Shown piece by piece: positions 1 to 5,691 of a DNA stretch of 6,029 nucleotides. The notes under the pieces were generated by a model. It did not search any database, had not been told where the DNA came from, and saw nothing but the letters and a program-made list of their open reading frames with translations. Origin of the DNA: Limisphaerales bacterium (GTDB taxonomy: Bacteria > Verrucomicrobiota > Verrucomicrobiia > Limisphaerales > UBA11358); contig DAIDJC010000198.1 in NCBI GenBank assembly GCA_027451565.1, positions 1-6,029 on the forward strand, written 5' to 3'. Made by a program: the position numbers and the translations under genes. Every line of letters starts with the position of its first letter. Within the stretch, counting starts at the first letter, position 1.

Positions 1-623
1 TCTTCGAGCAGGCCGCCCAGCGAGAACTCGGTCTCCTGGAGCTCGACCTTGTCCGAGTCGAAGCGGGCGATGTCCAGGACGTCGGATAGGAGGTTGACCA
101 GCGAGATGGCAGAGCCGTGCAGCTCGCGGGCCAGTTCCGGCGGCAGGTAGCCAAATTCATCCAAACCCACCAGGGCACGGTAACTGCGAAAAGTTTGGAC
201 GCTGGGGGCCAGGATAAGTTCCCGTGAATATTGGGTGGAATTGAAATAGAGCCTCAATTCCATGGCGCGGGCCTGGTAGAGGTCCAGGAAATGGCGTGAA
301 CTCAGGCGGCTGTTGTATTCACGCCCCGTGACGTTGTTGGCCACGCGCGTGTGCAGGCCTTTCAGGGCGGCATTGGCCTCGAACCTCCCGCGAATGGCGC
401 CAGCCTCCTGCGCCAGAATGGAGGCCCGTTCCAGCGAAGAAAGGGTGATCCCGATGGATTCGCGCCCGAGCAACAAGGAGGCGGAACAGTGGATGACCGT
501 GCGCCCTGGCGCCAGGCTGAGGTCTTGAAAATAAATATCCCCCGCCGTGGTGGATTTGCGGCAGCGCCTGGCCCAGAAAAATGCCACCACCCGATGCAGG
601 TTTTGTAATTTCATGGCCATCAT
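1..623 (-). CDS. Histidine-kinase-like protein, N-terminal part, runs off left edge
   Basis: The visible 207 residues end inside what reads as the second helix of a HisKA dimerisation domain: roughly residues 160-207 contain LPPELAREL, then LVNLLSDVLDIARFDSDK, the usual 'LL..DvLDlaR..S.k' pattern of sensor kinases. The ATPase domain would lie beyond the window. Residues 1-150 match no sensor domain I recognise; no membrane span is obvious, and residues 66-125 look helical. The expected phospho-acceptor box (S-H-E-[LI]-R-T-P) is not seen: the equivalent stretch near residues 133-141 reads SRELILAPS, and the other two frames contain no H-box either. It lies 81 bases downstream of the membrane coiled-coil gene in the same direction, so may be its partner. 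Start is uncertain: ATGs at 668, 623, 620 and 614 are in frame and none has a clear Shine-Dalgarno. The kinase assignment rests on one helix pattern; the reading frame itself is well supported. Confidence 0.55.
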   Translation of the reverse strand, partial: MMAMKLQNLHRVVAFFWARRCRKSTTAGDIYFQDLSLAPGRTVIHCSASLLLGRESIGITLSSLERASILAQEAGAIRGRFEANAALKGLHTRVANNVTGREYNSRLSSRHFLDLYQARAMELRLYFNSTQYSRELILAPSVQTFRSYRALVGLDEFGYLPPELARELHGSAISLVNLLSDVLDIARFDSDKVELQETEFSLGGLLE

Positions 624-704
624 TTGATAGGGGCGATGGGAAAATTTGGGCGCGGAATCCAGGGCCATGGCAACGTGTGGAACGGGTGGAAAAAAACGGC
701 CGGA

Positions 705-1103
705 TCAATCGCGGACGGACTGGTTGAGCCTGCCTTCCAGCCGGGAAAGGCCGGTTATGATGTCATTGATGCGATCGTGGAGTTTGCCCATGCGCACTTC
801 CACCGACAGGCCGATGCGACGCTCCATCTCAGGAATTTCGCGACGCAGGATTTCACGGAGTTCGTGCATATCCCGGGCCACATGGGCGGTGTGCGCCTGA
901 AAATCCTGACGCGGGACGAAAGTTTCACCTGTCCGCACCTCCAGAGGCCTGTCCATTTGCACGGATTGCCTGCGGTTCAGTGCCACGATCATTACCACCA
1001 TGGCCCCGAGGGAAGCCAGGGCGGTAAGGCCGGTGAACCCCACCATCCACGCGTCCATGGTGGTGGACTCGGCCAGGAAAAAGTTTGAAAAAGCAATGGT
1101 CAT
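705..1103 (-). CDS. Small membrane protein with one transmembrane helix and coiled-coil tail
   Basis: Predicted 132 residues. A hydrophobic segment at about residues 19-42 (WMVGFTGLTALASLGAMVVM region) is followed by a basic NRR stop, then a long charged helical region (about 66-128) rich in E, R, L and I with heptad-like spacing, as in a coiled coil. The layout predicts an anchored protein with the tail on the cytoplasmic side by the positive-inside rule. The start at 1103 was chosen over the in-frame ATG at 1115 because GGGAGG lies four bases before it and because its ATG overlaps the lipase stop as ATGA, a sign of translational coupling. No enzymatic motif is seen. Comparable short 'one helix plus coiled coil' proteins occur in phage lysis regions (holin or spanin helpers) and as partners of signalling proteins; the downstream kinase-like gene fits the second idea. 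Function is not assigned. Confidence 0.75.
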   Translation of the reverse strand: MTIAFSNFFLAESTTMDAWMVGFTGLTALASLGAMVVMIVALNRRQSVQMDRPLEVRTGETFVPRQDFQAHTAHVARDMHELREILRREIPEMERRIGLSVEVRMGKLHDRINDIITGLSRLEGRLNQSVRD

Positions 1104-1921
1104 GGAGCCTCCCATGCCGCCATGGCCCTGGCGTAAGCGCCCAGGGAATGGTCCTGAAGCGGTTCCAAAGGGTTGAACAGCCTGTTTTCGAGACGGCGGG
1201 CGATCGAGAGAATAGAATCCGGTAAGCCGCTGGATGGCCCTCTGGAGACATGGCCTGGCAGGAAATATTCACTGCCTGCATGACGATATCCCAGGAGCCA
1301 GGGGGGCAACCAAGGAACCGGGTCGCCTGCATGGACAAAACGCCAGGTGCGGCTGCCCAGGCTCCATCCGCCAACGTTTCTCCGGAACCAGGCTGCGAAC
1401 ACCCGGTTGCCCACGCGCGGCTGACCAAAAGTGCAAACCCCGGCCACCGGCAGGTTCCAACCCCGCGCCATGGCCGCAGCGAGGATGGCCAAGGCGCCGC
1501 CCAATGAATGTCCGGTGAACCAGATGCCGCCTTGTTTCCCGTGCTTTCGCCTCCATGAAGCGAGCGTTGAGAGCAATGGCTCGGCAATGCTGCGGGCATC
1601 CTCCCCGAACCCCGCATGGACCCATGCCGCCTGGCCTGCGGCAGGGTAGGGTAAGCGTTCCACCCTGGCATCCTGCATGAAATCCTCGGGAGCGCTGCTG
1701 CCCTTGAAAGCCACCACCAGGCAGCTTGAATCAGTTCCAAAACCCTGCACACAGGCCTGTGCACCGGTGGTGGAGCTTTTGAAAGCGGCATCCTGATAGG
1801 CCCGGGCAGCCGCCGCGAGCAGCCGCCGCGCCCCTGCGCTATCGAGTGACGGCGCGAGGCTGGCCAGCCTGGGTTGTGCCGGGGGGACACAGTGAACCGG
1901 GTCCGAGTTAATCAGGTTCAT
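1100..1921 (-). CDS. Class 3 lipase / esterase (alpha/beta hydrolase)
   Basis: Predicted 273 residues, a usual size for a compact Lipase_3 domain, which hydrolyses ester bonds of acylglycerols or related lipids. The nucleophile elbow GHSLGG is at 137-142 (Ser139); the strand after it carries TFGQPRVGN (164-172), a hallmark of the fungal-type class 3 fold. Asp200 in HAGDPVPWLPP and His258 in DHSLGAY complete a plausible catalytic triad. AFKGSS (71-76) occupies the place of the usual F-R-G-T oxyanion region, and VHAGF (101-105) matches the conserved 'vH.GF'. No signal peptide is visible, so it is cytoplasmic unless released by lysis or another route. The open frame continues upstream to 2167, but that part lies wholly over the preceding gene in another frame; the ATG at 1921, 13 bases after that gene's stop, is therefore preferred. 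It shares an ATGA overlap with the next gene. Family assignment is firm; the substrate is unknown. Confidence 0.9.
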   Translation of the reverse strand: MNLINSDPVHCVPPAQPRLASLAPSLDSAGARRLLAAAARAYQDAAFKSSTTGAQACVQGFGTDSSCLVVAFKGSSAPEDFMQDARVERLPYPAAGQAAWVHAGFGEDARSIAEPLLSTLASWRRKHGKQGGIWFTGHSLGGALAILAAAMARGWNLPVAGVCTFGQPRVGNRVFAAWFRRNVGGWSLGSRTWRFVHAGDPVPWLPPWLLGYRHAGSEYFLPGHVSRGPSSGLPDSILSIARRLENRLFNPLEPLQDHSLGAYARAMAAWEAP

Positions 1922-1976
1922 GGCAGACTTTGGGTTAAAAAGTGAATCCAGTGCACACAGTGAGAACCGGGGCCGA
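1888..1976 (+). repeat. Imperfect ~20-bp direct repeat across a gene junction
   Basis: CACAGTGAACCGGGTCCGA (from 1888) recurs as CACAGTGAGAACCGGGGCCGA's close match from 1956; the copies differ by a two-base insertion and one substitution. One copy lies in the start of the lipase gene and the other in the last codons of the barrel gene, with the intergenic 13 bases between them. Read on the minus strand the two encode S-D-P-V-H-C-V and S-A-P-V-L-T-V-C in different frames. Confidence 0.5.
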
Positions 1977-2570
1977 AGGAATGGCGGATCCATCCTGTTC
2001 ATAAGCCAGGCGAAGGCCGGCAAATGTGTTTGGAGTGAGCATTTTGCGGGCATCACCATAAAGGGTGAAAGCGGCAGTGTGTTGATCCACGCGGATTCCG
2101 CCCAAAAGACCCGCCGATAATTCAATGTCCGGGCTTGAAGCGGGTATAAGGTAACCTCCCATGCCAATTTGTTCGCTTACGATGATTCCATTGATGCCAG
2201 CATTGCGGGTAACCGTTTCTGCAAACACGCCCGATCGAGCTGACAGCGGAAACTTGAAGCGCACCGAAAAATCCGAGGCGATGTTCACGCCGGATTGATA
2301 AGCCATGCCCAGGGACACTTCACCGCGTCCACGCACGGGCAGGTTGGTGTTGGCCGAGGTGAACCAATTTCCAACCGTGCCAATGAATGATCCGGGACTG
2401 GCTGCAGCCGCCATGTTGTTGGTGGAACCAGTTCCGGGGATGGATGGCAGGGTCTGACTCTGAGCCTGGCACGCCAGCAGGACCAGGCCGGTCAACAGGG
2501 CGGTTATAAGTCGCAGGCAGCCTGAGGTGTATTTTAATGCAATGGATGCGGTGGCTGGATATGTTTTCAT
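1935..2570 (-). CDS. Exported beta-rich protein, probable small outer-membrane barrel
   Basis: Predicted 211 residues. The N-terminus has a basic region and a hydrophobic stretch (about 20-33) followed by LLAC-Q (Cys34), so the signal is either a loose lipobox (Leu at -2 is atypical) or an ordinary signal cleaved near AQSQT. The rest alternates polar and hydrophobic residues in about eight short strands (for example GEVSLGMAYQ, FSVRFKFPL, GVFAETVTRN, IELSAGLLGGIRV, FAGLRLAYEQ) and ends in GFTF with a terminal Phe, the usual C-terminal signature of outer-membrane barrels recognised by the BAM machinery. The ATG at 2570 was preferred to an earlier in-frame start at 2663 because it places the signal peptide correctly. 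It is the first gene of the leftward cluster, and the lipase starts 13 bases after its stop. No name can be given; a surface-exposed or porin-like role is inference. It could alternatively be a periplasmic beta protein. Confidence 0.75.
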   Translation of the reverse strand: MKTYPATASIALKYTSGCLRLITALLTGLVLLACQAQSQTLPSIPGTGSTNNMAAAASPGSFIGTVGNWFTSANTNLPVRGRGEVSLGMAYQSGVNIASDFSVRFKFPLSARSGVFAETVTRNAGINGIIVSEQIGMGGYLIPASSPDIELSAGLLGGIRVDQHTAAFTLYGDARKMLTPNTFAGLRLAYEQDGSAIPSAPVLTVCTGFTF

Positions 2571-3276
2571 GGAGTGTTGGTGTTGTTGCAGTCGGGAATG
2601 GGCCTGCCTCGACACACACCGGCAGGAGCGCCGGAGGTCTGGTTCCTCAGGGATCGGTTCCAAACCGTCCCATGGTCATGTCGTGTGGCCATACTCCGCC
2701 ACCTTAACCACCCCGCCCTGAGTCAAAATGACATGGTGAACGCATCTTGCGTTTTGCGGCATTTCGATCTGGCGCCAATCAATGCCAATCAATGCGTTGG
2801 ATGCGCAGTCCGGGGAGCAATACGTGTGCAAAGACATGAACGCAATGCCCTGTGCCGGGTGTCCCCACCGGGGGTTCGTTAAACCTTCATGGACTTTGGA
2901 ACCGAATTAAGCGTTTGAGGCAGATGCCATTTTCGATCCATCCCCTGATGCCGCAGGATGTTCATCCACCAAAAACTTTCCCGATTCCCGCCCTGCTGCG
3001 CCTGGTTTTCAGTTCTTGGCGAGGGGTAAACAAGGCGCATTCAGGAATGCCGTTTGCCCGGGTCATCCATGCAGCGCCGTTGCCCCATGGAAAAAGGAAT
3101 TCATGGAAAAAAAAGAACTAGAAAGACCGGGCCAATGGGTTTAGCTTGGGAAAGCTTGGATTGGCACAAGGCGCCGCGCCAAATGGCGCCCGCTGAAAAC
3201 CACCTCAACCAACTCAAAACAAAATCCAGAAATGAAGCCTCAATCACCCCAACCTCCCCTACCGGCGGGATGGACC
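2571..3276. other. Gene-free stretch of about 700 bp
   Basis: Open frames here are short, mutually overlapping and without a ribosome binding site, signal peptide or recognisable motif; their Pro/Arg/His-rich translations look like chance reading. The left end must hold the promoter and leader of the leftward cluster, and the right end those of the secreted-protein gene, but no convincing -35/-10 pair could be placed. Visible structure is minor: a 10-bp tandem duplication at 2774-2795 and small GC hairpins, for example CCGGC/GCCGG near 2626-2641. No tRNA, rRNA or known riboswitch core was recognised. Confidence 0.5.
2774..2795 (+). repeat. Short tandem duplication, 10-bp unit
   Basis: GCCAATCAAT occurs twice head to tail (2774-2783 and 2784-2793), followed by two bases of a third copy. 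It lies inside the gene-free stretch and is most simply replication slippage; a binding-site pair for a regulator cannot be excluded. Confidence 0.6.
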
Positions 3277-3762
3277 ATGATCCATGAGAACCATTTTTTT
3301 GCGTTCCATTTGCCGACAGCCTGTCTTTTGCCTCTTGTTTTGTTTTTCCTGTGTTTGACAGCCGGACCGGCGGCGGCGCAAAGTTACACGGTTGATTGGT
3401 ACAAGATTTCCGGCGGGGGCGGATCCAGTTCCAGCGGGCAGTACACTCTCACCGGCACCATCGGCCAACCGGACGCCGGCGGCACACTCTCGGGCGGCAA
3501 CTTCTCGCTCACCGGCGGTTTCTGGGCCATTATTTCCCTCGTCCAGACCCCCGGTGCGCCAGTCCTGCACATCGCCCATGACGGCAGGCAGGTGACTGTT
3601 TTCTGGCAGGATGTTGCGGGCTGGAGTCTGCAGCAGAACAGTTCGCTCAAGTCGCCCGCAGGCTGGACGGCCAATGCCTCTTCGACCAACAGCAACGGGA
3701 CTAATTACCTCACTTTGCCCTCACCGTCCGGCAACCTCTTTTTCCGCCTAACAGGACCCTGA
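3277..3762 (+). CDS. Secreted protein with IGQPDAG/GGFW motif and FFRL C-terminal module
   Basis: Predicted 161 residues. A hydrophobic signal peptide (about 7-34) ends in PAAA-QS, a good signal peptidase I site. Residues 37-84 carry the repeat-like motif YTVDWYKISGGGG, then GQYTLTGTIGQPDAG, GGNFSLTGGFW, known from many exported proteins of Verrucomicrobiota and Planctomycetota, where it usually sits at an end of much larger proteins. Residues 95-159 form a small beta domain (VTVFWQ, GWSLQQNSSL, GWTANASS, LFFRL) like the C-terminal modules of verrucomicrobial secreted proteins. Here the two modules follow the signal peptide directly with no enzymatic domain, so this is either a minimal stand-alone form or a remnant. 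Start: ATG at 3277 has GGGA at useful spacing; the in-frame ATG at 3232 would add 15 residues before the signal peptide. It converges with the Cys-rich gene downstream. No activity can be assigned. Confidence 0.85.
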   Translation: MIHENHFFAFHLPTACLLPLVLFFLCLTAGPAAAQSYTVDWYKISGGGGSSSSGQYTLTGTIGQPDAGGTLSGGNFSLTGGFWAIISLVQTPGAPVLHIAHDGRQVTVFWQDVAGWSLQQNSSLKSPAGWTANASSTNSNGTNYLTLPSPSGNLFFRLTGP

Positions 3763-3893
3763 ATACGTTGCGCGCTCTGACCCCCAACCCATGCTTCAGC
3801 GCGGAATGGCGGAATAAAGCGGCGAAATGAGGCGGCCCAAGCCGGTGGCGTCTTTTTCAAACGCTTTTGTCCAGGCAGAAAAAGGCATGATTA

Positions 3894-3938
3894 GCCGGAT
3901 TAATTCCGGTTGCCGGATCAAAATGCGCTTTGCCGGAT
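3894..3938 (+). repeat. Three spaced copies of GCCGGAT
   Basis: The 7-mer starts at 3894, 3912 and 3932 (spacing 18 and 20 bases), and the first copy forms an imperfect palindrome with the TTCCGG at 3904-3909. It lies between two convergent genes, so it is more likely part of a termination or spacer region than an operator. Only the repeats are seen; a role is not shown. Confidence 0.4.
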
Positions 3939-4004
3939 TTTCCGAACGCCACCCACGCCGCCCGGGGCAATCATGCGAAAGTGCGATTCGAAAGGGCGTA
4001 TGCG

Positions 4005-4026
4005 AATGGCGTTTTAGTTTGCCATT
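4005..4026. terminator. Inverted repeat between convergent genes, possible terminator
   Basis: AATGGC (4005-4010) and GCCATT (4021-4026) are perfectly complementary around a 10-base T-rich loop, 13 bases downstream of the stop of the minus-strand Cys-rich gene. Its position fits a termination hairpin, but neither strand carries the clean T-run expected of an intrinsic terminator, so the call is tentative. Confidence 0.3.
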
Positions 4027-4038
4027 TCAGGCGGCCTT

Positions 4039-4425
4039 CTACTTCTGTGGATTCGCCTCGGCTGCGTGAATCAATTTCATGTATTTATCCGGGTTCTTGA
4101 TGAACCGCGGCTTGCACATGGGGCAGCAGAATTTGATCTCCTGGGTCACCCCATTGGTGGTATAGAGAAAAGTGATTGGCGCACCCATGTCCCCTCCGAA
4201 TTTCTCGCCGGAGACCACGCAATAGTCGAAAGGATACGGGACAACCTTTTTGGCGTTGGCTGCGGGTGTGTTTGTGGGGTTATTATCCTGGGCCAGGGCG
4301 TTTTTGGCCGGAGCCAGGGCCAGCACAAGCCCCGCAATGAGGGGGAGAACCAGGCAAGCCATGCGGTTTCTCTGCGACACGGGCGTGGCGTTAGGGGAAG
4401 AAAAGTTTTTCATGTCATGAATCAT
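4039..4425 (-). CDS. Small exported Cys-rich protein, YHS/TRASH-like metal-binding
   Basis: Predicted 128 residues. An N-terminal basic region (QRNR) and hydrophobic core (about 23-42) end in ALA-Q, a signal peptidase I site, so the mature part acts outside the cytoplasm. After a low-complexity Asn/Pro/Thr/Ala linker comes PYPFDYCVVSGEKFGG (Cys69), a beta stretch (ITFLYTTNGVTQEIKF), then CCPMCKPRF (Cys100, 101, 104) and NPDKYMKLI. The order C-x2-SGE...F-C-C-x2-C...F...P-x-KY resembles the small YHS/TRASH-type modules that bind transition metals; small exported versions are common in Verrucomicrobiota. It may handle copper or another metal in the periplasm, but no metal transporter or oxidase is next to it. 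The frame continues to a TTG at 4461; the ATG at 4425, or the one at 4413, is more likely. None has a clear ribosome binding site. Gene reality is firm; the function is by analogy. Confidence 0.85.
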   Translation of the reverse strand: MIHDMKNFSSPNATPVSQRNRMACLVLPLIAGLVLALAPAKNALAQDNNPTNTPAANAKKVVPYPFDYCVVSGEKFGGDMGAPITFLYTTNGVTQEIKFCCPMCKPRFIKNPDKYMKLIHAAEANPQK

Positions 4426-4464
4426 GTTTGTGTTTTTTTGACCGGCAATTATTAAATTCAAGAC

Positions 4465-4482
4465 CAGCCCCGCGCCGGGCTG
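4465..4482. promoter_or_regulatory. Hairpin / inverted repeat in divergent intergenic region
   Basis: CAGCCC and GGGCTG form a perfect 6-bp inverted repeat around CGCGCC, 40 bases upstream of the Cys-rich gene start and in the only space between the two divergent genes. It could be an operator or a leader hairpin; it has no adjacent T-run, so it is not an intrinsic terminator. An AT-rich stretch (TTAATAATT on the minus strand, near 4447-4456) just inside it could be a -10 region. Confidence 0.3.
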
Positions 4483-4712
4483 ACCTCACAATGTTCCCAC
4501 ATAAATGAGGTTGTTTCATGAAAAGTCAAGACATGGAAAGCATCCACCAATCTTTCGCACCTGCAACGCTCCCGAATCCAATGCCATGATTGGCTCGTGG
4601 GAAGCCGGGCAGGCTCACTTGAGCCAGGCTGCCCGAATCCGCCCGGGGCGCAATAAATGTGTCGTTATTTATGGCCTGCTCCACTAGCTTGGCGGGTATT
4701 GGGAAAACCTAT

Positions 4713-5549
4713 ATGAAGTCCAAAAAACTGAAGGTGGCCTATTTGGGGCCGGAGGGAACCTTTGCCCATCTGACCGCTCAAAAGCGGTTCAGGAACGGGG
4801 CCTTGCTTGTTCCGGCGCCGAGCATTCCTGAAGTGTTTGAAATGGTGGCCCGGGGACGCGCCAACCTGGGCTTGGTGCCCCTGGAAAACTCCTCGGCAGG
4901 CTTCATTTATGAGACGGTGGATCAATTGGTGGACTTGGGAAACACCCTGAAGGTGCAGGAAATGTTGTCCTTGAACGTGCGCCTGGGACTCCTTGGCCGC
5001 AGCAAAAAAAACATCCGGGTGATCCATTCCCACTACGCTCCACTGCATCATTGCCAGGGCTGGATCCGGCGGCATTTTCCGAAGGCGGAAATGGTGAAGG
5101 AAACCAGCACGGCCATGGCGGTGAAAAAAGCGGCGGAAACACCCCATGCGGCAGCAATTGGGAACCGCGATGCGGCGGCCTTGTACGGCTTGAAAGTGCT
5201 GGAATTTCCCATCCAGCAGGATGCCGAAAACGTGACGCAATTCCTGCTGGTGGGCCGTGGGTTCTCCCGCCTCAAGGCCTGCACCAAGACATCCATCGTC
5301 TTTACCGTGCCCAACCTGCCGGGGGCCCTCTACGCCTTCCTGACCCCTTTCAAAAATGAAAATGTCAATCTCACCCGCATTGTCTCACGACCCGTGGTGG
5401 GCAAACCGGAGGTTTACATTTTCATGGCGGAATTGGCGGGAAATCTGAATCAACCCAGAATCAAGGCTGCCTTGGATCGAGCCACCCTCCTGGCCACGGC
5501 TATCAAAAACCTCGGCTCCTATCCGGTAAAAAAACGGTACCAATCCTGA
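4713..5549 (+). CDS. pheA: Prephenate dehydratase-like protein with C-terminal ACT domain
   Basis: Predicted 278 residues, the normal length for a monofunctional prephenate dehydratase, which converts prephenate to phenylpyruvate in phenylalanine biosynthesis in the cytoplasm. The catalytic lobes (about 7-180) show VAYLGPEGTFAHLTA (8-22), LGLVPLENSSAG (52-63), SHYAPLHHCQGW (106-117), TSTAMAVKKAA (131-141) and AAIGNRDAA (147-155). The ACT domain (about 193-275) has LPGALYAFLTPF and NLTRIVSRP. Two signature positions differ: the TRF motif reads NVTQF (Thr175 kept, Arg replaced by Gln176), and the Phe-binding ESRP reads VSRP. It may thus be an active variant with altered regulation, or a diverged paralogue. 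No chorismate mutase domain is fused. The ATG at 4713 was chosen; a GTG at 4659 would add 18 residues of non-family sequence. Family assignment is firm; pheA is used for the family, and the activity is less certain. Confidence 0.9.
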   Translation: MKSKKLKVAYLGPEGTFAHLTAQKRFRNGALLVPAPSIPEVFEMVARGRANLGLVPLENSSAGFIYETVDQLVDLGNTLKVQEMLSLNVRLGLLGRSKKNIRVIHSHYAPLHHCQGWIRRHFPKAEMVKETSTAMAVKKAAETPHAAAIGNRDAAALYGLKVLEFPIQQDAENVTQFLLVGRGFSRLKACTKTSIVFTVPNLPGALYAFLTPFKNENVNLTRIVSRPVVGKPEVYIFMAELAGNLNQPRIKAALDRATLLATAIKNLGSYPVKKRYQS

Positions 5550-5554
5550 TCGCC

Positions 5555-5594
5555 TGGCCGGAAACGGCCCAAGCCGGGGTGGCACCGGGTTTTT
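5555..5594 (+). terminator. GC-rich hairpins with T-run after the dehydratase gene
   Basis: Starting six bases after the stop codon, GGCCG-GAAA-CGGCC (5556-5569) forms a tight stem closed by a GNRA tetraloop. Alternative pairings CGGC-CCAA-GCCG and CCGG...CCGG (5574-5588) lie just before TTTTT (5590-5594). Position and composition suit a rho-independent terminator for the dehydratase gene, but the stem directly before the T-run is only four pairs with a seven-base loop, so efficiency is doubtful. Confidence 0.4.
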
Positions 5595-5691
5595 ATCATG
5601 ATCACTTGGATTGGGAGGTGTTGAAAACGACCGGCTATTTGGCTTCGTTTCGTTTTGTCCACAATCTGTTGCGCAGGCAGGCTCTATCGCC

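Noticed and set aside
925..1890. Long minus-strand open frame of 321 codons within the lipase region.
   Set aside because: Different frame from the lipase, which has an intact catalytic set; this one shows no motif and is a shadow frame.
2690..2740. TTGACT on the minus strand upstream of the leftward cluster as a -35 box.
   Set aside because: No acceptable -10 element lies 16-18 bases away; the nearest TATGGC is about 27 bases off.
2868..2890. GGGGGTTCGTTAAACC as a tRNA T-arm.
   Set aside because: The stem does not pair over five bases, and no anticodon arm or acceptor stem could be found nearby.
2852..3121. Plus-strand open frame of 89 codons in the gene-free block.
   Set aside because: No ribosome binding site, no domain or signal peptide, Pro/Arg/His-rich chance-like composition.
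3827..4069. Plus-strand open frame of 80 codons running into the Cys-rich gene.
   Set aside because: It overlaps the end of a well-supported minus-strand gene, covers repeat-rich spacer, and has no recognisable motif.
4619..4658. TTGAGC ... AATAAAT as a promoter for the dehydratase gene.
   Set aside because: The spacing of about 27 bases is far outside the usual range.
5576..5589. GGGGTGGCACCGGG resembles the T-box antiterminator core AGGGUGGNACCGCG (12 of 14 positions) and is followed by a T-run.
   Set aside because: A T-box leader needs a long upstream stem I and specifier region, which here would fall inside the dehydratase coding sequence. No such structure was recognised, and the downstream permease fragment is not a typical target. 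Better explained as part of a terminator hairpin. A covariance search for the T-box family would settle it.
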